A stretch of 64,000 nt of DNA from an uncultured Collinsella sp. GTDB taxonomy: Bacteria > Actinomycetota > Coriobacteriia > Coriobacteriales > Coriobacteriaceae. Position 1 is the first letter of the stretch. Each line of letters starts with the position of its first letter. The notes beneath the pieces were generated by a model. The model was not told the origin of the DNA. It made no database searches and saw nothing but the letters and a program-made list of their open reading frames with translations. Positions 8,748-17,021 of the stretch are shown piece after piece. The stretch is from NCBI GenBank assembly GCA_902493375.1, contig CABUPH010000001.1, positions 161,902 to 225,901 of the forward strand, written 5' to 3'. The position numbers and the translations under genes are program-made.

Positions 8748-9104
8748 CTAATCGTCGGGGGTCTCGATCTCGATACTTGCGATGTCGAGTTCGCGGCCAT
8801 GCAGCAGACGCACGTTGGCACCGCCACATTGGGGACAACGGCAATGGAAACGGTCGTGCTCAAAGACCTCACCGCAGTCCAGACACTCGCTTTGTGGATG
8901 GACTTCCTCCACGGCAAGCTCGCAGCCGCGCGTGAGCGGGTCCTCGTCGCGAAACGTCTCCCACGCAAAGTCAAGTGCCTCGCGCACGACCTCGGTCATA
9001 TCCCCGATACGCAGCGTTACCAAAACGGCGCGCGAGGCCCCCGCCCCACGCGCCGCGCGAATCACTGTATCGAGTATGCCGTTGACAATGCCAACCTCGT
9101 GCAT
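8748..9104 (-). CDS. hypA: Hydrogenase maturation nickel/zinc metallochaperone HypA
   Basis: Starts MHEVGIVNGIL; His2 is the known nickel ligand. The zinc site is seen as two CxxC pairs (CLDC at about 75-78 and CPQC at about 91-94). The length of 118 residues is normal. The start at 9104 lies 6 nt after the tatC stop, so the gene is likely in one transcript with tatA-tatC and hypB. This links Tat export with nickel hydrogenase maturation. Confidence 0.95.
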   Translation of the reverse strand: MHEVGIVNGILDTVIRAARGAGASRAVLVTLRIGDMTEVVREALDFAWETFRDEDPLTRGCELAVEEVHPQSECLDCGEVFEHDRFHCRCPQCGGANVRLLHGRELDIASIEIETPDD

Positions 9105-9110
9105 ACCGAT

Positions 9111-9902
9111 TTACTCCTCGTCGTCCTCGTCGTCCGAGAACAGGTCCAGACGGCTCACGAACAGGCCCTCCTTGCCCTCGCGCGCGGTAATGACCACGCG
9201 AGCGATGGCGAGCGAAATCTCGTAGAGCGAGAGCAGGGCGCCATACATGAGACCCAACGTAACGGGCGAGCCGTCGGGCGTAATCACAGCCGAGCCCACA
9301 AGCAGGCCTACGTACACGTAGCGCCAGGCGCTGCGGAAGGCCGCATAGGACACGATGTGAAAGACGGACAGATAGAAGATGATGAGCGGCAGCTCAAACG
9401 CCACACCAAAGCCGATCATAAAGAGCAGCTCCATGTTGACGTAGTTCTCCAGGTCGGGCAGCGCCGTAGCGACGGCCGAGGTCTCGCCGATGAGCCACTC
9501 AAAGCCCGCCGGGATGATGATGAAATAGCAGAAGATGGCACCTAGGAAGAACAGCACCGTCGAGGCGAGCACCGTGGGCACGACCCACTTGCGCTCGTTG
9601 GGGCGCAGCGCCGGCAGGAAAAATGCCAGGATCTGCCAGATGATCATGGGCGTGCACATGACCACGGCCATCTTGATGGCCAGCGAGAAGCGCAGGCCAA
9701 AGCCGCCGAGTGTGGTGGTGATGTAGAACTTACCGTCCGGCACAAAGGAACGGATGGGGTCTTCCAGGATATCGAGCACCACGGGCGTGGCAAAGTACAG
9801 CACGATGGCGGCGGCAAACACCGACACGACCACGATGGTCAAGCGGCGACGAAGCTCTCCCAAGTGATCGAAGAGCGGCATACGAGCAGGTCCGATAGGC
9901 AT
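9111..9902 (-). CDS. tatC: Twin-arginine translocase subunit TatC
   Basis: Six-span inner-membrane receptor for twin-arginine signal peptides. The typical start MPLFDHLGELRRRL is present after seven extra residues, followed by alternating hydrophobic spans and the conserved central segment (GFGVAFELPL, then VGSAVITPDG). The C-terminus is acidic (DDEDDEE). The ATG at 9902 is chosen because GGGAGG lies about 10 nt upstream and its A is shared with the tatA stop (TAATG). The length of 263 residues is normal. Confidence 0.95.
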   Translation of the reverse strand: MPIGPARMPLFDHLGELRRRLTIVVVSVFAAAIVLYFATPVVLDILEDPIRSFVPDGKFYITTTLGGFGLRFSLAIKMAVVMCTPMIIWQILAFFLPALRPNERKWVVPTVLASTVLFFLGAIFCYFIIIPAGFEWLIGETSAVATALPDLENYVNMELLFMIGFGVAFELPLIIFYLSVFHIVSYAAFRSAWRYVYVGLLVGSAVITPDGSPVTLGLMYGALLSLYEISLAIARVVITAREGKEGLFVSRLDLFSDDEDDEE

Positions 9903-10495
9903 TACTCATCGCCTCCCTTCGGGGCGTCGGCGGCAGCAGTCTCGGCAGCGTCCTCGGCCTCGGGCTCGCGAGCGAGCTGGTCGACGACGGCCTTGCGCTT
10001 GCGGGGACGACGGGCGTAGAGGTCAGCCGTCGTGGGCTCTGCCGGCTCGGGCTCGGGCTCTGCAGCAGGCTCGGGCTCGACGGCAGGCTCGGCGGCAGCG
10101 GCAGGCTCGGCCTCGGCACCCTCGGCCTCGGACTCTTCAGCAGCACCCTCGCCCTCGGCGGCAGCCTCGCTCGCGGCCTTCTCGGCAGCAAGGCGGGCAC
10201 GACGCTCGGCAAAGGTCTCCTTCTTGGCGGGCGCTACCGTCTCGGCGGCATCCTCGTCCGCATCGGAATCGTCATCGACGGCAGCCTTCTTGGGCTTGAC
10301 CGGAGCCGAAGCGGCCTCGCTTACCGGATCGATGATCTCGGACTGGACAACCGCCGTCATCTTTTCCTGCGTCTCGCGGAACTGACGGATGGCACGGCCG
10401 ATCGTACGGCCCATCTGCGGGAGCTTATCCGGGCCAAACAGCAAAAAGCCGAAGACCACGATGATTGCCAGCTCACCTTCTCCAATACCAAACAC
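9902..10495 (-). CDS. tatA: Sec-independent translocase TatA/TatB-type protein
   Basis: One N-terminal membrane span (GEGELAIIVVFGFLLFGPDKLP) with the conserved FGP hinge and an amphipathic helix (MGRTIGRAIRQFRETQ) defines the TatA/B family. About 130 residues of Ala/Glu/Pro-rich low complexity follow, ending in a basic patch (RRPRKRK) and an acidic tail. The GTG at 10495 is chosen because GGAGG lies just upstream and the span then begins at residue 2. The 198-residue length fits TatB better than TatA. With no second tatA-like gene nearby, it may serve both roles or partner with one elsewhere. Confidence 0.88.
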   Translation of the reverse strand: MFGIGEGELAIIVVFGFLLFGPDKLPQMGRTIGRAIRQFRETQEKMTAVVQSEIIDPVSEAASAPVKPKKAAVDDDSDADEDAAETVAPAKKETFAERRARLAAEKAASEAAAEGEGAAEESEAEGAEAEPAAAAEPAVEPEPAAEPEPEPAEPTTADLYARRPRKRKAVVDQLAREPEAEDAAETAAADAPKGGDE

Positions 10496-10647
10496 ACATA
10501 CCTCCAAGGCTCGATGTGATTCGAGCCCGCACCGCGCCATTCGGCCGGAACTCGTCTATTCATTCGGTCAAGTATAGCGCCCGGACGCCAAAACGTCCGA
10601 GCGCATCACAAACATATGCCAAACGGCACGCCTTTTTGGGGCAAAGA

Positions 10648-10962
10648 TTATGCAGCGGTGATCGAAATCTCCTGGTCGACACCCAACAGCTGAACCACGC
10701 GCATCACCGGGGGCTGCACATTGGTGCAGCTAAAGCGCTTGCCGTGGTCAACCGCATGGTGCGCGGCGCCCACGAGCACGCCAATGCCCGTCGAATCGAT
10801 GTAGCTCACCTGGGCAAAATCGAGCTCAACGGCCTCGGTGGGCTGCTCGAGTGCCAGGTCGATGGCATTGCGCAGGCTATCGGCGTTAGAGATATCGATC
10901 TCACCGGTCACCTTAATGGTGTAGAGCTCTGGCGTGGGGTTTGTGGAAATACCCAAATCCAT
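10648..10962 (-). CDS. STAS-domain anti-sigma factor antagonist
   Basis: The single 104-residue STAS domain has TGEIDISNADSL near the start and the phosphorylatable-serine motif VSYIDSTGIGVLV (Ser at about residue 57), as in SpoIIAA and RsbV. Such proteins bind anti-sigma kinases when unphosphorylated and so free a sigma factor. No anti-sigma kinase or sigma factor gene is adjacent, so the partner must be elsewhere. It lies between the aminotransferase and tatA on the same strand, with a gap of about 150 nt before tatA. Confidence 0.88.
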   Translation of the reverse strand: MDLGISTNPTPELYTIKVTGEIDISNADSLRNAIDLALEQPTEAVELDFAQVSYIDSTGIGVLVGAAHHAVDHGKRFSCTNVQPPVMRVVQLLGVDQEISITAA

Positions 10963-11028
10963 GTATACGCTCCTTTACGTATCGAAAGTGCGGATAGTAC
11001 TGGGCGCGAACTTGCGGGGCCCTACGCG

Positions 11029-12333
11029 TTAGGCGCGCTCGGCACGCGCAAGCTCGGCAGCGACGAGCTTGACAGCCAGCACCAGCACATCGAGCGCAGC
11101 CTCCAGGTCCTCGACCGTGGGATAGCTCGGCGCGATGCGGATGTTGGTGTCGCGCGGATCCTTGCCATAAGGCCAGGTGGCACCAGCCGGCGTGAGCTTG
11201 ACGCCCAGATCGGCACAAAGCGCGGCGACCTTCTGGGCCGAGCCCTCGGGGCCATCGAAACTCACAAAGTAGCCGCCATGGGGATGAGTCCAAGTGGCGC
11301 AACCCGTGTTACCCAAGCCCTCGGTGAGTTTACGCTCAACGGCCTCAAAGCGCGGGCGCAGGAACTCGGCATGCTTTTTCATGTGCTCCTTGACCGCCTC
11401 GATGGTGGGAAGGAAGCGCACGTGACGCAGCTGGTTGAGCTTATCGGCGCTAATAAGACCGGCCTTCAGGCGCTTGGAGAACTCGGCGATGACCGCGGGG
11501 CTCGCACCGATAAAGCCGATGCCGGCGCCCGGGAAGGTGATCTTGGACGTCGAGGCAAAGGCCACCACGCGATCCTCGGTGCCCGCCGCGCGAGCGAGGT
11601 CAAAGATATTTGCGAGCTCGTCGGTCTCGTCGTACAGGTCGTGCACGCAGTAAGCGTTGTCCCAAAAGATGCGGAAATCGGGCGCGGCCGTGGGCATCTC
11701 GACCAGGCGGCGCACAGTGTCCTCGCTAAAGGTGATGCCCGTGGGGTTAGAATACTTGGGCACACACCAGATACCCTTGATGGAGTCGTCGGCGGCAACC
11801 AGGCGCTCGACCTCGTCCATGTCGGGACCGGCCTCGGTCATCGCGACGGGGACGTTCTCGATACCCAGGTCGGCGGTAATGCCAAAGTGACGATCGTAGC
11901 CGGGAACCGGGCACAGGAACTTGACCTTCTTGCCATCGTGCGCGGCCTCGTAGGCATCCCACGGCTCGCTGCCGCACGAGCCGCAGCGCCAGAACATGCC
12001 GGCAATATCGTGCTCGATCAGCAGGCTCGACGAACCCAGCACGAGCGTCTGCTCGGCGGGACAACCTAGGAACTCCCCCGCCAGCTTGCGTGCCGAGGGA
12101 ATGCCCTCGAAGCAGCCGTAGTTGGAGCAGTCAACGTTGCCGTCGTGCAGATCGGCGTCGGCATTGAGAATATCGAGCATGGGGCGCGAGATGTCCACCT
12201 GGGAAGGCGACGGCTTGCCGCGGGCCATATCGAGCGCCAGGCCCTTGGCCTTGACCTCGGCGACCTCGGCCTTGAGCGCCTCGATGGCGGCATCGAGTTC
12301 GGTGGTTTCCATCTTCTGGTAGATCGTCTGCAT
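11029..12333 (-). CDS. Class I PLP-dependent aminotransferase (aspartate-aminotransferase-like, MocR-type subgroup)
   Basis: Belongs to the actinobacterial group annotated as aspartate aminotransferase (Asp_aminotransf family). Features are LDMARGKPSPSQVD near the N-terminus, CPVPGYDRHF, YSNPTG, the NAYCVHDL aspartate/tyrosine region and the Schiff-base lysine in FASTSKITFPGAGIGF (about residue 270). There is no N-terminal GntR DNA-binding domain, so it is an enzyme rather than a MocR regulator. The substrate cannot be fixed from sequence; aspartate or another amino acid is plausible. The start has GAAAGG upstream. The length of 434 residues is typical. Confidence 0.88.
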   Translation of the reverse strand: MQTIYQKMETTELDAAIEALKAEVAEVKAKGLALDMARGKPSPSQVDISRPMLDILNADADLHDGNVDCSNYGCFEGIPSARKLAGEFLGCPAEQTLVLGSSSLLIEHDIAGMFWRCGSCGSEPWDAYEAAHDGKKVKFLCPVPGYDRHFGITADLGIENVPVAMTEAGPDMDEVERLVAADDSIKGIWCVPKYSNPTGITFSEDTVRRLVEMPTAAPDFRIFWDNAYCVHDLYDETDELANIFDLARAAGTEDRVVAFASTSKITFPGAGIGFIGASPAVIAEFSKRLKAGLISADKLNQLRHVRFLPTIEAVKEHMKKHAEFLRPRFEAVERKLTEGLGNTGCATWTHPHGGYFVSFDGPEGSAQKVAALCADLGVKLTPAGATWPYGKDPRDTNIRIAPSYPTVEDLEAALDVLVLAVKLVAAELARAERA

Positions 12334-12482
12334 GGGTGCGACCTTTCGCGAAGCGGGACGTTGCAGTTCGTCTAAGTATAGACCGCCACCGCCGCAACGT
12401 TATGAAGCCGTGATAGATTAAGTTCATCGCAATGAATTACGAATCGCCGCGCATGCCGGCGTGGGGCGCCCAAGGAGGCACT

Positions 12483-12737
12483 ATGGAGTACGGATCGTTT
12501 CAGGCCGAGGAATTCGGCGACTTGCAGCGCCTGGTCGACGGACTGTTTTACGACCGCCACGCCATCGACCGCCTGGATCTGATCGTACAGGCCGAAATCT
12601 TGGACCTGGCGCCCGACCTCATGGAGATCGTGAACCTTTTGCCGCCCGGCTACTACGACCGCCAGTCACTTTGCGACCAGCTCAACTCCGCCTTGGCCGC
12701 CCACGGCTGGGGCGCCGTCTACGGAACGGTGGAATAA
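12483..12737 (+). CDS. Small conserved-looking protein of unknown function (84 aa)
   Basis: An excellent AAGGAGG lies 5 nt before ATG 12483, which supports this as a real start over the in-frame ATG at 12432. The product is acidic and helical with no membrane span or Cys motif. It ends in a compact segment (LLPPGYYDRQSLCDQLNSAL) that vaguely recalls small DUF2795-like helical folds, but I do not recognise the family. It is monocistronic, divergent from the aminotransferase gene, and followed by a 230-bp intergenic element. Confidence 0.6.
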   Translation: MEYGSFQAEEFGDLQRLVDGLFYDRHAIDRLDLIVQAEILDLAPDLMEIVNLLPPGYYDRQSLCDQLNSALAAHGWGAVYGTVE

Positions 12738-12796
12738 GCCTCGAGGCCGGCGATTTGGCCCGCTTCCCGACCTTGGCGAGGCTTGTTTTAGGGCTT

Positions 12797-13026
12797 GTGG
12801 CCAAAAAAGGGCAAATATGAGTACTGTTACCTTTTTAGTAGCAGCGATTCTTGGTCGAAATCGGCAAAACTCGACTTGAAACTTCCTAATCACCGTCAGC
12901 TAGCGCCAAATTGGAAGTCGATGGTCACTCATTAGCGTACAGTTCTTATAACTTTGTTCATTATTTTCCGCACCTAAAATGATACGCCGTTTGTGACAGT
13001 ACTCACAAACGGCGTTTTTTGACCAC
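12797..13026. repeat. 230-bp element with related inverted ends, copy 1
   Basis: The left end reads GTGGCCAAAAAA, then AATATGAGTACTGTTACC. The reverse complement of the right end reads GTGGTCAAAAAACG, then TGAGTACTGTCAC. A second element of almost equal length (229 bp) with the same ends lies at 35668-35896, and the first ~50 bases are nearly identical between copies. It fills most of the 373-bp gap between the small gene and nhaA. Confidence 0.75.
12984..13020 (+). terminator. Strong hairpin plus T6 inside the 230-bp element
   Basis: Perfect 13-bp stem ACGCCGTTTGTGA / TCACAAACGGCGT followed by TTTTTT on the plus strand. It could end transcription of the small gene. Confidence 0.8.
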
Positions 13027-13110
13027 TGGCGTGTCTGGCAGGCGGCAAGCACCGCCCGAATCCGCATTTTGAACGCACCCGAATCGGTTCTGGAGCCGGT
13101 TTTCGCGCTC

Positions 13111-14469
13111 TTACTCGTCTTTGGGCGAGGGATGCTTGCAGACCACGCTCATGTAGATCATGCCGAGCACGGCTGCGGTGACCGAACCGGCGAGAATAGC
13201 GGCCTTGGCTGCAAGAACCTCAAACTGGGCCGTCGGGAAGGCGAGGCCGCTGATGAGGATCGACATGGTAAAGCCGATACCGCCCAAAATGCCCACACCG
13301 GCGATCATGTGCCAGTTGACATTATGCGGCAACTCGGAAATCTTGAGTTTAACCAGGGCAAACGTCATGCCAAAGATACCGATCGGCTTGCCCAGCAGCA
13401 TGCCAAAGTACACGCCGAGCGTCACCGGGTCGGTGAGCAGCGTGCTCATGTCCACGCCCACCAGGCGAACCTGCGCGTTCACGAACGCAAAGATCGGCAG
13501 GATCACGAAGTTGACCGGCGTGGAGATCAGACGCTCCATGCGGATGAGCGGCGGGGTTACGCGGTGCATGACGCGCTCGACCTTGGTGGTCGAGACGGTA
13601 AAGTCATGCTGGCCCAGGATGTGCGCCTCGTCGTCGTAGCGATCATCGAGCAGCGGCAGGCACTCGCCCAGCCAATCGGTGAGGCTATCGAGCTTGACAC
13701 CGCACTTGGCCGGGATGGTAAAGGCCAAGATGACGCCAGCAAGCGTAGCGTGCACGCCGCTCTTGAACATGCAAAACCACAACAGCAGACCCAGTACCGA
13801 ATACGGGGCAAGGCGGTAGTGCTGCGTCTTGTTGAGCCACACGAGCGCGCAGGTCACAAGCGCGGCGGCGCCCAACCAAAACGGATTGGGGCTCTGACCG
13901 TAGAAGATGGCGATGGCGGCGATGGAGATGAGGTCGTCGGCGATGGCGAGCGTCGAGAAGAACACGCGCACGCCGTTGGGCACGCGATTGCCCAAAAGCG
14001 ACAGCACGCCCAGCGCAAAGGCAATATCGGTTGCCATGGGGATGGCCCAACCGTTGCGGGCGCCGGCATGGTTAAAGATCAGGTAGATGCAGGCGGGAAC
14101 GACAACGCCGCCCACGGCCGCCAGCATGGGAAGCATGGCCTGACGCGGATTCTTGAGCTCACCGACCGTCATCTCGTACTTAAGCTCGATGCCCACCAAC
14201 AAAAAGAAAATCGCCATGAGGAAGTCGTTGACGAAAAGCTCAACGGTGAGACCGGCCGTAAGGTTGCCCAGACCCACATACAGCGGGGTCTCCAAAAAGT
14301 GATGGATGGCCTCGTAGGCATCGGTATTGGCGCAAATGACGGCGGCGATGGCGGCGAAGACCATGACGGCGGCGGAAATCGTACCGTTCTCGGCGATGCG
14401 CTCCCAGATGTCGTGACGTTCAAAGCGCTTGCGCTCACGAACGTTGAACAGCTGCTCAGTTGCTGCCAT
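13111..14469 (-). CDS. nhaA: Na+/H+ antiporter NhaA
   Basis: Electrogenic sodium/proton antiporter of the inner membrane. The diagnostic region is complete: FLLVGIELKYEM, ATDIAFALGVLSLLG and the ion-binding aspartate pair in TLAIADDLISIAAIA, followed by GIGFTMSILISGLAF. About 11-12 hydrophobic spans are visible across 452 residues, normal for the longer actinobacterial form. The start at 14469 has AAAGGAG upstream. The leader contains an intrinsic-terminator-like hairpin 33 nt before the start, so expression may be attenuated. Confidence 0.95.
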   Translation of the reverse strand: MAATEQLFNVRERKRFERHDIWERIAENGTISAAVMVFAAIAAVICANTDAYEAIHHFLETPLYVGLGNLTAGLTVELFVNDFLMAIFFLLVGIELKYEMTVGELKNPRQAMLPMLAAVGGVVVPACIYLIFNHAGARNGWAIPMATDIAFALGVLSLLGNRVPNGVRVFFSTLAIADDLISIAAIAIFYGQSPNPFWLGAAALVTCALVWLNKTQHYRLAPYSVLGLLLWFCMFKSGVHATLAGVILAFTIPAKCGVKLDSLTDWLGECLPLLDDRYDDEAHILGQHDFTVSTTKVERVMHRVTPPLIRMERLISTPVNFVILPIFAFVNAQVRLVGVDMSTLLTDPVTLGVYFGMLLGKPIGIFGMTFALVKLKISELPHNVNWHMIAGVGILGGIGFTMSILISGLAFPTAQFEVLAAKAAILAGSVTAAVLGMIYMSVVCKHPSPKDE

Positions 14470-14483
14470 GGGCGGCTCCTTTC

Positions 14484-14539
14484 ACGGGAAAGCTCCCGTC
14501 TTAAAAAAGCACGGCCCGCCCAAGTGGCGGCGCCGCGCT
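14484..14539 (-). promoter_or_regulatory. nhaA leader: terminator-like hairpin followed by a second small hairpin
   Basis: Read on the minus strand, a GC-rich stem (AGCGCGGC... with ...GGGCCGTGCT) ends in TTTTTT at 14508-14503. A small stem (ACGGGA / TCCCGT) then sits just before the nhaA ribosome site. A separate full terminator for ppaC lies upstream at 14678-14716, so this one is not needed to end ppaC transcription. A cis-acting attenuator is inferred. Confidence 0.5.
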
Positions 14540-14677
14540 CTAACGTATTACGCTTGCATCTAGCCTACCCTGCACGACAAGCACGCAGGCGTGGCCGAAA
14601 AGCGGAACCACAGGTTGAACATTATTTGCTCAACGGCACGGGCACGCCTGTCCAAGAGACGACGCGGCGCCGTGCAC

Positions 14678-14716
14678 AAAAAACGACCGGAGCGCGGGAC
14701 GTCCGCGATCCGGTCG
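14678..14716 (-). terminator. Terminator downstream of ppaC
   Basis: Stem CGACCGGA / TCCGGTCG with an inner GC-rich stem, followed on the minus strand by TTTTTTG. Confidence 0.85.
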
Positions 14717-14736
14717 TGGCGTTTGGTCAACTAAAC

Positions 14737-15660
14737 CTAGCAGGCGGCCATGATGGGGGCAGCGACCTGCTTCTTACGGGAGAGGACACCCGGCATCCAG
14801 ATGCCGTCGTGCTCGTCGGCAATGCCCAGGCCCTTCTGAGCGGCCTCGGTCTCGCCCTCGAGCAGGACCTGCGAGCCCTCCTCCATGATGTCGGTGATGC
14901 ACAGGACAATGCCATCGGCACCCTTCTCGGCGGCGTAGGCACGCATGGCCTCGCGAATCTCGTCGATCATGCCGAGAGCACGACTCTTGTCGACGGTCTC
15001 GTACTGGCCGATGAGCAGCTTCTTGCCGGCGGGCTCGAACATCTTGATGTCGTTGCCGACCATCTCGGCTGCGGTGAAGGAGCCGGACGGACGGGTGAGG
15101 AAGACCTCCATGCCAAACTTGACCGGGTCGACACCCACCTGCTCGCCGAGCTTGGCGGCGACAGCGCGGTCGACATCGGTGGTGGTGGGACTCTTGAGCA
15201 TGAGCGTGTCGGTCATCATGGCCGAGAGCAGCAGCTTGGCCTGGACGTCGGAAAGCTCAACGCCGAGCACGCCGGCGAGCTTGGTGACGATGGTGCAGCT
15301 GGAACCCCAGGGCAGGCAGATGTAGTGCAGCGGGCCGGCGGTCTCGAAATCGCCGATGCGATGATGATCGACGACGCCAAAGACCGTGGCGTCCTTAAGG
15401 CCGGCGACAGACTGGGCGGACTCGTTGTGGTCGGTGAGGACGACGAGCTGGCCGGCCTCGACGGACTCGATCACGCGGGGCTCGGCAATGCCGGCGTCGG
15501 CAAGCAGCTTGGCGGACTCGGCCGGAAGCTGACCAAGGGCGCAGGCCTCGTAGGTGTTGCCGGTATACTCAACCTGGTTGAGCAGCTGGGACAGGACGAC
15601 GGCGCTCATGATGGCGTCGTTATCGGGGTTCTGGTGACCAAAGACAAGAACGTTTGCCAT
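14737..15660 (-). CDS. ppaC: Manganese-dependent inorganic pyrophosphatase (DHH family II)
   Basis: Hydrolyses pyrophosphate to orthophosphate in the cytosol. All family II signatures are present: GHQNPDNDAI (metal ligands), TDHNE, VDHH (about residues 98-101) and the C-terminal SRKKQ substrate-binding motif (about residues 295-299). There are no CBS/DRTGG inserts, so it is the short, unregulated form, and 307 residues is normal. It is flanked by its own terminator and a palindromic repeat, suggesting a single-gene transcript. Confidence 0.97.
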   Translation of the reverse strand: MANVLVFGHQNPDNDAIMSAVVLSQLLNQVEYTGNTYEACALGQLPAESAKLLADAGIAEPRVIESVEAGQLVVLTDHNESAQSVAGLKDATVFGVVDHHRIGDFETAGPLHYICLPWGSSCTIVTKLAGVLGVELSDVQAKLLLSAMMTDTLMLKSPTTTDVDRAVAAKLGEQVGVDPVKFGMEVFLTRPSGSFTAAEMVGNDIKMFEPAGKKLLIGQYETVDKSRALGMIDEIREAMRAYAAEKGADGIVLCITDIMEEGSQVLLEGETEAAQKGLGIADEHDGIWMPGVLSRKKQVAAPIMAAC

Positions 15661-15772
15661 GGATATCCTCCACTTGATATGTGTACTTGGACGTAGCTAT
15701 GGTAGCACGCCGATGCCGAGCCTTCGCAGACGGAAGGAGCACGGCATATTTTGGGGCAGGCATGGAGGCCAA

Positions 15773-15825
15773 GGCTGTCCCTTTTGCACCATGTTGGTGC
15801 AAAGTAACCTGGCCCCCTTGCACCA
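15773..15825. repeat. Palindromic repeat, family A (copy 1)
   Basis: Contains TTTTGCACC, GGTGCAAAGTAACCTG and CTTGCACCA in alternating orientation. The second copy is at 28249-28283. It abuts the stop of the ROK kinase gene. Confidence 0.7.
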
Positions 15826-15826
15826 G

Positions 15827-16780
15827 CTATTTGCCGGCGGCGCGCAGGGCTACGTAGGCGGCACCGATGATGCCGGCGTCGTTGCCGAGCGAAGCGACCT
15901 TAATGGGCGTCTCGCGCGAGGCGGAAAGCGCGTACTGCTTAAAGTGCTCGCGAACCTTGTCGAGGTAGACATCGGCCGAAGCGGAAGCACCGCCGCCGAT
16001 CAGGAACATCTCGGGATCGACCACGTTGGCAATAAGCGCCAGGGCGCGGCCGAGATAGTCGGCCATGGTATCGGCAGCTGCCAGCGCGAGCTTGTCACCC
16101 TCGCGGCAGGCCTGGAACACGTCCTTGGAATCAGAAGGCCCGGTGAGCTCGATGGGCTCGACGCCTGCCTTCTTGCACTCGGCAAGGTAGTTGCTCACCA
16201 CGCCGGTGGCGCTGGAATACTGCTCCAGGTGGCCATGGCCGCCACAGCCGCAGGTGCGCTCCTCAGCCGGGTTCAGGCACATGTGGCCAATCTCACCGCC
16301 AGCACCCACAACGCCCGATACCACGTCGCCGTTGACGATTACGCCGCCGCCCACGCCGGTACCGATGGTGACCATCACGACGTTCTGCACGCCCTTGGCA
16401 GAACCGAGCCAGGCCTCGCCCATGGCAGCGGCGTTGGCATCGTTCTCGTACTTAACGACCGCGTCGGGGCAGTGCTTTTGAATGGCGATCCTCAGCTCGG
16501 GCAGGTTAATGGCAATGTTGGCCTTGACCTTGGCATCGCCCGATGCCGGGATGGGGCACGGAACGGCCAGGCCAATGCCCGCCACAAAGGCACGCGGAAT
16601 CTGCGCCTTGGCGACCACCTGGTCGATAGCCTCGGTCACCGCGGCAAAGCCCGCAGCGTCAACGATGGGAGGCGTGGGCACGCTGGCCTTGGCCAGCAGA
16701 TTTCCGTCCTCGTCGAACAGGCCCTCCTTAACCGAAGTGCCGCCGACGTCGATGCCGATGTAGTACTGCTTGGGTTCCAT
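15827..16780 (-). CDS. ROK-family glucokinase
   Basis: Phosphorylates glucose (or a related hexose) with ATP. Visible are the phosphate-1 motif GIDVGGTSVKEGLFD, the catalytic YENDANAAAMGE, TIGTGVGGGVI and the ROK zinc site CGCGGHGHLE (ROK consensus C-x-C-G-x-x-G-C-x-E is modified, with His in place of one Cys). The start at 16780 (MEPKQYYIGIDVGG) is chosen because GAAAGGTGG lies upstream. It follows the cellobiose-type PTS on the same strand, but a terminator lies between, so it is probably a separate unit supplying glucose-6-phosphate from the free glucose released by hydrolysis. Confidence 0.9.
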   Translation of the reverse strand: MEPKQYYIGIDVGGTSVKEGLFDEDGNLLAKASVPTPPIVDAAGFAAVTEAIDQVVAKAQIPRAFVAGIGLAVPCPIPASGDAKVKANIAINLPELRIAIQKHCPDAVVKYENDANAAAMGEAWLGSAKGVQNVVMVTIGTGVGGGVIVNGDVVSGVVGAGGEIGHMCLNPAEERTCGCGGHGHLEQYSSATGVVSNYLAECKKAGVEPIELTGPSDSKDVFQACREGDKLALAAADTMADYLGRALALIANVVDPEMFLIGGGASASADVYLDKVREHFKQYALSASRETPIKVASLGNDAGIIGAAYVALRAAGK

Positions 16781-16834
16781 GGGAGCCCACCTTTCTCGTT
16801 TAAACATTGCCTGTATGGTACCGCTCCCAAAGCA

Positions 16835-16875
16835 AAAACCTACCAAAAAGGGACAGGTTTGTTTTGGCAGGTTTT
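16835..16875. repeat. Palindromic repeat, family B (copy 1)
   Basis: Arms AAAACCTACCAAAA and TTTTGGCAGGTTTT around a GGGACAGG core. Related sequences lie at 20726-20821 and 55351-55374. Confidence 0.7.
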
Positions 16876-16924
16876 ATCTGGGGTAACGCAATTGGCTGCC
16901 CAACAGGCCGCGCAAGACCATCCC

Positions 16925-16963
16925 CAAAAATAAAGGCGCCGGGAGGCGGAGGCTCCCGGCGCC
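16925..16963 (-). terminator. Terminator of the PTS operon
   Basis: Perfect 11-bp stem GGCGCCGGGAG / CTCCCGGCGCC followed on the minus strand by TTTATTTTT. Confidence 0.9.
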
Positions 16964-17021
16964 CGTCAAAGGGACTATGTTGTCTGTTGGACCGCACGGT
17001 CCGTCGCGGCGATAACGCCGA

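Noticed and set aside
13069..15696. 875-codon plus-strand frame opposite nhaA and ppaC
   Set aside because: Antisense shadow with no domain or ribosome site; it crosses two terminators.
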